This document shows, piece by piece, positions 46,801-54,309 of a DNA stretch of 64,000 bases. A program made the position numbers and the translations under genes. The stretch's first letter is position 1. Every line of letters begins with the position of its first letter. The stretch spans positions 78,363,672 to 78,427,671 of the forward strand of contig OW121857.1 in the NCBI GenBank assembly GCA_933228895.1, given 5' to 3'. The notes below the pieces were generated by a model. It searched no databases, was not told the DNA's origin, and saw only the letters and a list, made by a program, of their open reading frames with translations. The DNA comes from Platycnemis pennipes. Its lineage: Eukaryota; Arthropoda; Insecta; Odonata; Platycnemididae.

Positions 46801-49276
46801 AGATGTTCATAGCAGCATGGCAAATTGTACATAAGAAACCAAAGCTTTCATTTATTTCTGATACAAATTTGTGGAGTAAAGTAATTTTGCTATTAAATTT
46901 AACCTTAAGAGACTTGCTCAAGCCTTGAAAAAAATATTTTTATCAATAACTATTTCTGCACATTCCAGTTCCAGTTTCACAGAAGTAGTATATATGAACA
47001 ACAAGGGATGAACTAGTAAGGTTATTTCAATCTATACTCCTCATTCATTTTTAGTGATTAAAACATACAAAATCTGATCATCACTAGTCTGTTAAGCGAA
47101 TTTAATTAATGCCCAACATGTTTTATCTTTCTAACAATTAAGAGTTTGCATAAAATGTATGGCTAAACATCCCTGAAGTTTTGAACCTATATCAACACTG
47201 CTTTCACCAGGGGTAGGTAGGTCTTACTATCAACGACTAAATTTTCTGATCCCCAACCCAAATTTGCATTAAACAATAAGCAAAACACAGCACTGGCTAT
47301 CCACACAGCTTCAGCACCCCATTCAAGAATGGTACTCTTCCATTCCATTTTACAATAAGAAATGTCAAGGTACTAAATATTTTCTTCAACATTTCATTTT
47401 TCAAACACAGAAATTGGAATGAAAAGTTCTGTTACAGACACAAACTTTCTCTTGTGTAAGCAAAATATATAACAACATATGAGCAACAAGATGAAGTTTA
47501 TGGCACCAATGCAATCATCCAGTGAAAATACAGTAACAAGTATATGCCATAATTTCTATTCATCAACAAATAATGAAAAATTAGCAAATAATTGAATTAT
47601 ATGCAACTGTGAACAACATTTTTAACAAACCGTATGGTCTCAGGACTGTGTGAAATTTCTCCATGGTGGAAAAGAGGACAAACTATACTTCATTCTCATT
47701 TTCACTGTGAACAGCATGCTAGTCTAAGTGACTACTACTGACAATTGAGTACTGAGAGGGCTGTAATCAATATAAATCAACATAGAATAATGATATCAAG
47801 CAGCAAACCTGACCACTTCATTGGTAATTTCTGTTTATCAAACAAGTGACTTACTACTGTTCTTCAAATCCAGTAGAGGTCCAATTTTGTATTTTTATTA
47901 CTGTATACATTGGAATATTAACACAAAAATATAAAGGAGCATGCAACATCATCACAGACACTGCAGTTAACTTACTGTCAGCCTTCCCGTCTCCTGGTAT
48001 GTTGCAAGCAGCCCAAGCAAGCATCCTATGGTTATTCTTTTCTTTTTGCTGCCGCAGTTGCCTACGTCTTAATCTTATCCTCTGATTAAGTTGATTTATT
48101 TCCTCATCACTTTCCTCCTCTTTGACAGCATCTTCATCATCTTCAACACTGCTGGATTTAACGCCCAGCTGCCGATTTGTCTTAACCTGGCTCAAGAGAA
48201 ACTAATTGTCAAATGTCACTCCGAAAAATAATGACTTACCATAGATAGTTAGTAGATTGATTAGGTAGTACCAGCAGTTTCTTTTCATTAAAAAATGAAA
48301 TATATTTCCTCCAGATTATTTGGCTATAATTAGCAATAGAACACTGAATTGATGGTATTACTTGAAATCTCCAAATGATAAGTAAACCCATGTTAGGGAA
48401 AAAACAAGAGAGGTTCTAAAAGGTAATGCTGGAGGAGGTGAAAATTCAAGGGAAAGGGGGGTAAATGAAATTTAATTTAATGGACATGTATGAAGGTATA
48501 TATTTACCCCTGCTAGTGCCACAGGCCAATATATCAGTTTTTCCTCCACAGGCAAAAAGTGCAAAGAGCCAATACATCAGCTCGAGGAGCAAATTAATGT
48601 TTAAACTATTTTTGTTGTAATAACTACATTTATATTTCATGTTTATTGTATCAGAATACATTGTGGCACTAAGAGGGTTATATTTAATTTAATAGATATG
48701 TATGAAGGTACATATTTAAATTAAATTTAACAGACATGCATGCTCTAACACTGTACTCTTGACAATGATGCTGAGTTGTTGAAAAGGGTTGAGGTTTAAC
48801 AAAAAAAAGTGTGGGAAGCTAAAAAGTTTTTTAAATTTCATTTACGATGAAATTGTTCCACAAAGTTAGCTCATTGATGATTGATTTTGATTTTATGGAA
48901 AGGGGAGAATAAACGTTAAGACAATAATTCTCTTACAAGTCATACATTACCTGCTCAATTGCGGCAATCATTGCTTCACAAATTGCAAAGTGAGCATTCT
49001 CCCGGTCTAGCTCAGCTGCAGAACGAGCAAACTGACCCGAAGATAAAAATGACGTCAAACTTTGACCTCTTACTGGCTGCGGGAAAAATCCAGTCCACAT
49101 GGGAACAACACCACATCCTCCAGCTTCCAGGAAGCTCTGCTTATACCTACTGCTCCAGATACCACTGATAGGGGCACCTCTCCAGTTGAGTGCTGATGTT
49201 GACATTGAGGAGCCCATAAGGAAAGGAAGGGTGTTTTCATGGCCAACTCCTGAGGCTCCATAATTCCGCAGCCAAA
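28560..49276 (-). CDS. RUBCN: Rubicon (RUBCN) orthologue, ten coding exons, 5' end not found
   Basis: Spliced minus-strand gene. Joining exons 49276-48951, 48186-47976, 46523-46281, 44798-44563, 38965-38822, 37883-37741, 36816-36640, 34153-33971, 31695-31542 and 28889-28560 keeps one frame across nine GT-AG introns and gives 714 codons plus TAG. Numbering from the first full codon: the block ENAHFAICEAMIAAIEQ (about 92-108); an acidic and arginine-rich helix (about 120-155); a serine-rich linker (180-340); EKQLPKASDLEWLV (about 362); WAPPRPQIIF (about 420); then the cysteine-rich RH domain to about 690. These blocks in this order are diagnostic of Rubicon. The family negatively regulates the Vps34/UVRAG Beclin complex and binds Rab7 on late endosomes through the RH domain, restraining autophagosome and endosome maturation. 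The N-terminal RUN domain of vertebrate Rubicon is not seen: its exons may lie beyond 64000, be absent from this lineage, or have been missed. Identity is secure; the 5' structure and possible extra micro-exons are not. Confidence 0.93.
28890..31541. other. Rubicon last intron
   Basis: Apart from the hammerhead-like motif it is AT-rich intron. A GC-richer patch at 31070-31270 has open frames on both strands but no recognisable product. A small stem, GGCGTAACT...AGTTACGCC, lies at 30667-30691. Confidence 0.6.
29773..29819 (+). ncRNA. Single hammerhead ribozyme-like motif in a Rubicon intron
   Basis: UUUUAC, CUGAUGA (29779-29785), a weak stem II, GAAA (29802-29805), CCCGGG, UC, then GUGAAA. 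UUUUAC pairs with GUGAAA over six pairs (one G-U), so stem I is kept although the sequence differs from the 14.5-kb copy. It lies on the plus strand, antisense to the Rubicon transcript. No inverted partner is visible nearby. Confidence 0.55.
31542..31695 (-). CDS. RUBCN: Rubicon exon, YSLQDL / HVAQCQ segment
   Basis: Acceptor TTTGACAG|TCTTCA, donor TGTCAG|GTAAAA, phase 2 in and 0 out. It encodes SSDSEVYSLQDLVLVKSGEL and ends in AHVAQCQ. The final Cys joins the second zinc-binding cluster of the next exon. Confidence 0.93.
31775..31985 (-). pseudogene. 5'-truncated LINE C-terminal fragment in an intron
   Basis: The minus strand encodes WRGRRRKQIGTLNNMREDKK and YEGFKRSI, then ends in TGATGATGATCTG. 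This is the C-terminus and TGATGA-type tail of the LINE family seen at 51377-51705. Same strand as Rubicon. Confidence 0.65.
33280..33375 (+). pseudogene. LINE 3'-end fragment in an intron
   Basis: NMKRLADMRIKWRAVSNQSK followed by a stop and CTGATGATGAT, the same C-terminus and tail as the minus-strand copy near 23580. Confidence 0.6.
33971..34153 (-). CDS. RUBCN: Rubicon exon, helical centre of the RH domain
   Basis: Acceptor CCTCCACAG|ATGTCC, donor ACTGA|GTACGT. It encodes VSIFSYRLLEQMMSDPLYNV, then GDLNPALYKKAKALERTRTL and RMQLHHLREFLLACR. This matches the helical stretch between the two cysteine clusters in Rubicon. Confidence 0.93.
34516..34710. repeat. Intronic inverted repeat, arms about 75 bp
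   Basis: Left arm 34516-34590 and right arm about 34637-34710 pair imperfectly through TAGCT, GTGCAGGACCTCCATTGGGT-like sequence, GGGACACA and GAGAGGTC. In Rubicon pre-mRNA it would fold into a long hairpin. No target duplication was resolved. Confidence 0.7.
36640..36816 (-). CDS. RUBCN: Rubicon exon, first zinc-binding cluster of the RH domain
   Basis: Acceptor CCACAG|GGTAGT, donor ACGCG|GTGAGT. It encodes AKQGHRCAGCGMKV, then YCEYLGRYFCTGCH and a segment ending TKWDFTR. The paired CxxC motifs and the KWDF motif are hallmark RH residues. Their spacing matches the family as I know it. Confidence 0.95.
36992..37158. repeat. Foldback with GTTGAAAC core in a Rubicon intron
   Basis: Arms 36992-37053 and 37094-37158 pair through GAGAATAAGAACAAAACTTT, CACAAC, TATGACC/GGGTCAT and GTTTCAACAC. 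The right arm holds TTGATAATGACACGAATG, then TGTTGAAACAGG, similar to the hammerhead region at 14.7 kb but with CTGATGA degraded. It belongs to the foldback family; flanking duplications are not resolved. Confidence 0.65.
37741..37883 (-). CDS. RUBCN: Rubicon exon, start of the RH region (WAPPRPQIIF)
   Basis: Acceptor TATTTGTAG|CTATTG, donor CCCAA|GTGAGA, phase 0 in and 2 out. It encodes LLPLPGSWPVSPDEAEDED, then LRGTFEWAPPRPQIIF and a PHPSPK ending. The WAPPRPQIIF motif is a signature of Rubicon and Pacer-type RH proteins. Confidence 0.94.
38822..38965 (-). CDS. RUBCN: Rubicon exon, SEKQLPKASDLEWLV block
   Basis: 144 bp, phase 0 to 0, acceptor CTATCTAG|GGTGAA, donor CAGCAG|GTAATT. It encodes 48 residues, including SLLRKFSEKQLPKASDLEWL and VSERDVPQQ, which is the conserved segment just before the RH domain of Rubicon. 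Confidence 0.93.
39490..40195. mobile_element. Possible element bounded by inverted TACAATTTCTTGTACAAGA
   Basis: GTACAATTTCTTGTACAAGA at the left and its reverse complement, TCTTGTACAAGAAATTGTAC, at the right (about 40164-40183), with further TTCTTG(T/C)A...CAAGAA words inside each end. There is no transposase and no clear target duplication. Confidence 0.4.
40925..40975 (+). repeat. G-rich run
   Basis: Sixteen Gs (40928-40943) followed by GTGGGGAGGGGGGG. On the Rubicon transcript strand it is C-rich. Confidence 0.8.
42340..42459 (+). repeat. tRNA-derived SINE (family A) with ATT tail
   Basis: CCCCACTGGGGTAAATCCCT, CGCCTG...CC and the B box GGTTCGATTCATGCC, then a short body and an ATTATTATTA tail. 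Same family as 59740-59917. A hAT element is inserted directly in its tail. Confidence 0.7.
42452..43826. mobile_element. hAT non-autonomous element, 1359 bp, 8-bp TSD
   Basis: The element spans 42460-43818. It begins TAGTGATGGACGGATCC and ends in the inverted form TAGTGATGGTTGGATCAG. Flanks GTTAAATT (42452-42459) and GTTAAAGT (43819-43826) differ at one base. Inside, a unit starting CGGCAGTACACTAGCTCT (42965) recurs at 43461, so the right half is an internal direct duplication of about 0.33-kb units. No transposase; many GGATCC/GATCCGGATC words near both ends. Confidence 0.9.
42832..42897 (-). pseudogene. LINE 3'-end fragment nested in the hAT element
   Basis: The minus strand reads NMKRLADRR then a stop, with ATTGATGATGATGATGAA as tail. 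It marks the point where this hAT copy differs from the copy at 54318, which has about 0.9 kb of other sequence there. Confidence 0.55.
44038..44300 (-). repeat. SINE family D copy
   Basis: On the minus strand: GATAGTGTAGTGGTCTGCGC (A-box region), GTTCAATTCCCGG (B box), AGGTGAATTTTTT and AATGTGAATTTCACCACC. Upstream on the minus strand are GGCAATTTTACC-type and GATGGACC-type blocks found with every copy. Confidence 0.75.
44341..44512 (-). repeat. SINE family D copy next to a Rubicon exon
   Basis: Same blocks as the previous copy. It ends about 50 bp from the donor of the exon at 44563-44798. Confidence 0.75.
44563..44798 (-). CDS. RUBCN: Rubicon exon, linker region
   Basis: Acceptor CATTTCAG|GTTTGT, donor AAAGAG|GTAGGT, phase 1 in and 0 out. 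It encodes LSLSLASLYSDADLAHRQ followed by an Ala/Glu/Val-rich linker. A competing GT four bases further on would break the frame. Inverted copies of the same SINE family lie in both flanking introns (see findings). Confidence 0.82.
45297..45484. mobile_element. Possible hAT-type remnant in an intron
   Basis: CAAGGCTGTAGCCAGAA at the left and, inverted, CATGGCCGTAGCAAG at the right, with G-rich and C-rich runs just inside, as in the element at 13577. No matching flanking duplication. Confidence 0.4.
45612..45780 (-). repeat. SINE family D copy
   Basis: TTAATTGCCATGTGAAAAAA, GGACCAGGAATTGAACC and GACCACTACGCTACCC in inverse order, so minus strand. Ends in GTCCATCAAGGATCC. Confidence 0.75.
45796..45907 (+). 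repeat. SINE family D copy, plus strand
   Basis: AAAGGTACATGGTTCGATTC is the B-box region, followed by CCAGGTGAATTTTTTCGC and AATGTGAATTTCACCACC. It is almost back to back with the minus copy at 45612. Confidence 0.75.
45940..46206 (+). repeat. SINE family D copy, plus strand, near full length
   Basis: CTTTGAAGCCCTTTCTCCCT, CATCCTTGATGGACCACGAG, AACCTCGGTAAAATTGCCAT, GGGTAGTGTAGTGGTCTGTG (A box), TGGTTTGATTCCC (B box), ending TTGGAATATCCTAC. Inverted relative to the copies at 44.0-44.5 kb. Confidence 0.78.
46281..46523 (-). CDS. RUBCN: Rubicon exon, Ser/Thr-rich linker
   Basis: Acceptor TTTTACAG|CTACAA, donor GCTG|GTGAGT, phase 1 in and 1 out. The product is low complexity (Thr/Ser runs, then an Arg/Gly-rich stretch and SSVEELTLDDN). 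Sequence alone would not identify it, but frame, phase and strong splice sites place it between two recognised Rubicon exons. Confidence 0.8.
47640..47720 (+). repeat. Foldback-family tail remnant
   Basis: TGTGTGAAATTTCTCCATGG, then TGGAAAAGAGGACAAACT, resembles the tail and arm start at 14505-14540 (TTTGTGAACTTTTCCATGGT, then GGAGAAAACAAACT). No second arm seen. Lies in a Rubicon intron. Confidence 0.5.
47976..48186 (-). CDS. RUBCN: Rubicon exon, acidic and Arg-rich helix
   Basis: Acceptor CCAG|GTTAAG, donor GACA|GTAAGT, phase 0 in and 1 out. It encodes a run of D/E residues followed by SDEEINQLNQRIRLRRRQLR, the charged amphipathic helix that follows the IEQ block in Rubicon proteins. A Gln/Lys-rich segment comes next, with coiled-coil character by eye. 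Confidence 0.9.
48951..49276 (-). CDS. RUBCN: Rubicon exon with conserved ENAHFAICEAMIAAIEQ block
   Basis: Most 5' coding exon identified. The acceptor is a pyrimidine-rich tract ending TTTTGCAG just above 49276; the donor is CAG|GTAATG below 48951. The first two bases (TT) complete a codon begun upstream, so the incoming phase is 1, then 108 codons follow. It encodes an N-terminal segment rich in G, S and W, then GQSLTSFLSSGQF and the Rubicon-family block that ends in IEQ. The first in-frame Met lies at 49217-49215 (FLMGSS), a possible internal start if the preceding exon is non-coding. Confidence 0.9.
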
Positions 49277-49867
49277 CTGCAAAATACAAACGGAACAATT
49301 AGGACCATACTGCTATAGCAAAAAAATGCATTTCATACATTATTTATATACATTGCATTTAAGGAGAGGAGTATAATGGAACAATGAAGGGGAAGTGAAA
49401 GAAATTATGGTGGGGGCCACCCAAAGGCATTCCAAGGATAGTAGAATATGTTTGATGAAGATAATTATGTATTTTATTAATATTCTATCAGTTAACCCAT
49501 CAAGATGGCCATTCAATTTTTTGGAATCATAGTTCAGTTAATATTTAAGTTTCTGGAGGGTGTGAAAGACTGCATCTACTACATTACATCACTTCATTTT
49601 CTATTGCATTCACTCCAATGTCATAATCACATAATCTATTCTAGCTTCGTGCCGAGCAATACATCTAGTAGTCAAATAGGTCCTCTGATGTAAGACAACC
49701 TTTGTGACAAGCATTTAGGCATGTATGTACATATCAGTTGTTTAAGTATATCTATCAATGAAAATGTTGCTAACCTTCTTTCAACAACATATCGGCAGAA
49801 TATGTAACATACAAAACATTCTAAAACAAATGAGATGAATAAACATGGTAAGGATGAGCTAAAGAAA

Positions 49868-50620
49868 GACTAGGTGCAATGGTGCAGTCACATTCAAAAG
49901 TTATGCAACAAATCGAGCGGCGCCACTTTTGCTGATTTTCCGAATTGAGTTTCTACCTGTTCTACAGTTCCCATGACCGTTCCCCATGCACATATTAATG
50001 ATAAAAATGCATCGGAAATGCGTATCCCAAGAAGAATAACAAAATTTTAAATACATTTTATCGATTGGCACGAGGAATTGGAAAGAATATTTCTTCACGC
50101 ATGTTTATGGAACAACTTTTCCACAGGAAATATTACCTGAGCTGTACACACCTATTTTGGTACGATCACGTTTGCCTTACCGGTCTTCGATTGTGATAAT
50201 AGTGATTGCATTAACCTTGTTCTAATTGCTGTGGTAACTCATCTGAACTGCTTTTCAGGGATACATAACTCCACAACTCGAAGCACTGATGCAAATGAGG
50301 GTTATGAAAAAGGTAAAGATATAATACCACAGAAGTGTTCGTAGAACCATGGCCATGATGGTTACGGCAGGTTGTTCAAGATAGTGCCCAGGTTAGGGAT
50401 CAATTCCGTCAGATGACAATTTTTTTCCTCCGCGCACTTCTTCTAACAGTAGTTCTCTATTACGTTACTTTATGATGAGCATTCAAAAAGTAATTTTTTG
50501 TCCTTTTTCCCTATTTTACTGACCCATAGATCATGAGTATTTTATTTTAAATATAAAAATGAAAAATCTTTTTATGCATACCCCTGCAAAAATTATCGAT
50601 AGCCTTTTCTGCCTCACACT
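49868..50620 (+). repeat. Dispersed repeat E1, about 720 bp, left copy
   Basis: Matches the reverse complement of 56855-57600 from TTCAAAAGT through AAGAATATTTCTTCACGCAT, ATGGTTACGGCAGG, AAAGTAATTTTTTGTCC to GCATACCCCTGC...ATTATCGA. Contains a 60-80 codon frame starting NWKEYFFTHV that is open longer in the other copy. I do not recognise the protein. Confidence 0.85.
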
Positions 50621-50814
50621 TCCGGCCGCACAAGAGAGAAGAATGGGAAGAGTAGGTAAAGAGTAAGAGAAACATGGGAGAGAGTGGATGTGGGTTTGAA
50701 AGTGGGGGTGGGTTGATCAAGTTGGTTAGATTTGCATTTTATAAAGAGTTGGTCAATCAGTCAGCTATGGGATTACAGTGATTGGTAACTGCGTTAAATG
50801 ATCCGTGTGAGTAG

Positions 50815-51045
50815 TTTGGAATTAAGACTAATTTTTAGAAAACAAAAGTAGTGAGATTTTCGAAAAAAAGGAAGGCTAAATTAAATATTCGAATTGGAGG
50901 TAATAAATTGGAACAGGTGGAATATTTTACAATGTAGGAATTATTTTAGATAAAAATGGGTACTAGTAGAAAATCAGAAGGAGAATTACACTGGCGAAAG
51001 AAGCATTTGTAAAAAGGCAAGAATTGTTGGCAAAGACCTTAAGTT
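50815..51045 (+). pseudogene. LINE RT C-terminal fragment
   Basis: Allowing frameshifts, it reads KTKVVRFSKKKEAKLNIRIG, LEQVEYF, ILDKNG, then RRRITLAKEAFVKRQELLAK, the post-RT region of the same LINE family. Interrupted at 51046 by repeat E2. Confidence 0.75.
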
Positions 51046-51376
51046 ATTTTTCTTTCCGGGTGTACTGTGCTTTTAGCTCGTAGTATTCGGCCATAACTAG
51101 GATATATGCCGTGGCAATCAAGTATTAGCAGAGTTTTATATTGAAACTTGTTCATCTCCATGGAAACTATAAGAGACAATGTTTTCTCACATGACATCTC
51201 AGCTTGAGCAGCATCACTTTTCCTCCATTTTGATGTAATGCTTGTTACCCTAGTTCTTATGGTGGTGGATCGTTTGGTGTTTCAATTTGAGCAGATGTAA
51301 CGTTGTTAATTTAATGGCGAACTCAGCCGGAGACAACTAAAGTGCGCAATATTACGCGAATGCGATATGCCTACGG
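51046..51376 (+). repeat. Dispersed repeat E2, left copy, inside the LINE
   Basis: About 330 bp, from CTTTCCGGGTGTACTG to GCGATATGCCTACG. Its inverted match is at 59480-59995. It separates two parts of one LINE (50815-51045 and 51377-51705), so it was inserted there or replaced LINE sequence. Confidence 0.8.
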
Positions 51377-51705
51377 TGTGGTGTGGAGAAGGATGGAAAA
51401 GATATGGATAGAAAAACAAAGGAGGAAGTGCTGGATAGAGTTGGGGAGGAGAGAAAACTGTTGCGAAGTATAAGAGGTAGATAAAGAGTGTGGATCACAG
51501 GTATATTGTGGGGCATTGGGATTCAGAAGAAGCTATAGTAGGAAGAATGCTTGGTAAAAGAGGAAGACAGAGGAAAAGAATAGGCATTTTGGATAAGATG
51601 AAAGGGAAAAACCTACGAAGATTTAAAGAAGGATGTAGCTTAGGGTGGGATTACTTACTGTTGTATATTAGATACATGGATAAGTTAGATACAATGAAAT
51701 ATTGC
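51377..51705 (+). pseudogene. LINE C-terminal fragment
   Basis: Reads VWRRMEKI, EEVLDRVGEERKLLRSIRG, GRMLGKRGRQRKRIGILDKM and LRRFKEG across frames, the usual C-terminus of this LINE type. Confidence 0.78.
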
Positions 51706-52559
51706 TTATGAACTATTCAAACCTGCCATTACTGACAGGTTACTATTTATTAAAGAATGAGCGCAAGATGATTAACCCATCATGACCAAAATAACACAGC
51801 TGCAGAGGCAGGTTTCTGCCATGACTAGACCAATATTTTTCTCTTTTGGTATGACTCCTGTGTACCTTACGGACAGTCAGGAAATCCCAGCACCGGAACG
51901 ACCGGAAAAAATTTCTTGTTTGAGATTTGTTAATTATATATTCACTATAATCACATGCAATTATTCTTTATCACCACGAAGATTTGAAAGGAAAATAATT
52001 TCTGTGCTCACGAAAACTATGTGAGTGGACACAAAGGTCACCATCGTCTTTGGAAATGTTGTTCTGTGGGGTGAACTTGAACTCACAAACTTTTACGACC
52101 TTGTGGAAGGGTTGGGAAAATGTTCGATAATTGTCTCACTCGAACTGGATAACTTAATCTCATTGTTATGCTGGGGATAGATACTTTAATAGCAATTTAC
52201 AATCGTTAGTTATTTAAAATAACTAAACTTCAGTGGGGGTTACCCTTGCTCTCACAATCAGTTGGAGCACTGAAAATAATATTTTCCTACTACTTCTACT
52301 TGAAGATGGAATTTTCTAATTTCACAAAAACTACTATGGTGCCATTCAATAGAATGTTGCATCGTAAATGCAGTTTTGCCAGTGTTCATGCTCAGTGTTG
52401 TTACTAGGGTTTATTTTATGCTTTTAAATATCGTTCACTGCTGAAAAAGTTACCGAAAGTGTTTTTTGGTGCTAGCACAGTGAAAATCACACATTCACAT
52501 GCCAATAATTCCTACTCCTTTGGTACTAGAGTTAATAGCGCTTGAAAAATTTCACGTCC

Positions 52560-53560
52560 ATGTTCCGGTCTGCCAGGGGCCGAAAAGTAGATAGGAGCAC
52601 TATTGATAGATGGATCAAGCTATATAGGGAGGGTGCTGAGGCTTTTAAAAAGAAGACCAAAAAGTGGAAGGCCTCGGTGCACAACTAGGCAACAGGACGA
52701 AGAAGTGCGACAAGTTGTTTAGATCAGCCTTTGTTGACCAGTGGAGCTGCTGTCATCAAAAGGCAACTAAGAATAAATTGTAGCAGTTAAAAAATACAGC
52801 AGCGATACCATGATGTAGGTATCCACAAACGAAGAACCCCGGAATCCAGACTTGAATTCGCTCAGGCATATGCAGTAATGAGCCAAACCTATTGGGATTT
52901 GGTTATTTTCAGTGATGAAAAAACTTTTAGAAGTGACCAATATGGAAAAGTTAAAATATGGCGCCCACGTAACTCCAGGTAAAATATCAAGAAGTGGAGT
53001 CAACATTTCTTGTGATTAGTTGATTCTTTTATAAAAACTCCATTTTGAATTTTTTGCAGTCTCCAGACAGAGCATATTTTAAGAAATCGTAGACCTGACC
53101 ACATGAGTCTGAGCTTTTGGGGGGCAATGTCTGTGGCAGGGCCAGGGCCTTTGGTCAAAACACAGAAAAAAAGAAATCCCAGGAATACGTGGGTATTTTA
53201 AGGACACATATTGCTGCCATATATATCCGGGGTCATGCCAGAGGGAGAGTACGTAGTTTTTGTGCCGGACATCTGCCCCATCCATAGATCAGCAGAAACA
53301 ATGCACTTCTTCCAGCAGCCTCGCAGTATTAAGGTGCTATCATGGCTGTCAAATTTGCCAGACCTCAATCCCATTGAGAACATCGGGGGCCTCATTGTCA
53401 GTAAATGGGAAAATAGGGAGAGAGGAACTCTAAGAGAGGAGAGGGACAGAAGAAACATTGTAAGCTCACATTAGAGAAGTGTGGGACAGTTTATCCCGGC
53501 GACCAACAATATTTCAAAACATGATGGGGTCAATGCAGGATAGACTTCAGTCTGCAATAC
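52560..53560 (+). pseudogene. Tc1/mariner transposase, dead
   Basis: STIDRWIKLYREGAEAFKKK (after the HTH), AAVIKRQLRIN, RRTPESRLEFAQAYA, YWDLVIFSDEKTFRSDQYGK (first catalytic D), VFVPDICPIHRSAETMHFF (second D), NLPDLNPIENIGG (catalytic E). Order and motifs are those of Tc1 transposases. Stops and frameshifts occur throughout. Only the transposase is recognised; terminal repeats were not found. Confidence 0.88.
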
Positions 53561-53577
53561 AGAATCACGATGTTATC

Positions 53578-53840
53578 AATACTATATGTAGGATGCAATG
53601 CTGATGATTTCTAAAGGTTTTTCCATCACTGAAAATGACCAAATCCCAGTACGGTGGTCTCATTTTTGCATATGCGTGAGCAAATTCAAGCCTAGCATCA
53701 AGGTGTTTTTTGTTTACTACAGGTTTTATGGCCGGTCTATCATTATGGTACCGCAGTATTGCTAAATTACTACAAATTATTCTTGGTTGCCTTTTGATGA
53801 CAGCAGCTCCACCACACAACATTGCCACAATTCTTCGTCC
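53578..53840 (-). pseudogene. Tc1/mariner transposase fragment, minus strand
   Basis: Encodes GGAAVIKRQPRIICSNLAIL, then KKHLDARLEFAHAYAKM and PYWDLVIFSDGKTFRNHQ, clearly homologous to the copy at 52560-53560 but in reverse orientation and about 20 bp from its end. The catalytic-D context is altered (SDEK to SDGK). Confidence 0.85.
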
Positions 53841-54309
53841 TTAAGCTTCTGTTCTGAAGCACCTCCGGTGTTCACTCTTTGGACTTGTTTTTTAACTGTC
53901 ACTACCTTCCTTGTATCCTTTCATCCAGCAAAAAATCTCTGTTCAATCCACTCATATCCTACTGTATCTGAAAAATTCCTATCTCCAAGTTACCCAATGC
54001 TTATCCATTGTTGTTTCACTGCAACATAGTTTCCTATGAGAAGTGAAATTTTCTTTGCTTAAGTTCTGAAAACAATGGTTAATTAGCATGTAAACGGATG
54101 AATATGACATCAAACTATCACAAAATTAAGAAGCTTCTACAAGAAGCAAGGCAGCACAGTTTTGGTATGCTGTTTTCTCGTTAAATCACAAGTGGACACG
54201 ATGATTAATCTGTAATAAATCGCAAATATAGTAAAGGTTATAATGCAAACATTGCTCGAATGAATAAGATAACAGGACTTTAAGGCATTTTATATTTGTC
54301 CTATGAAAA

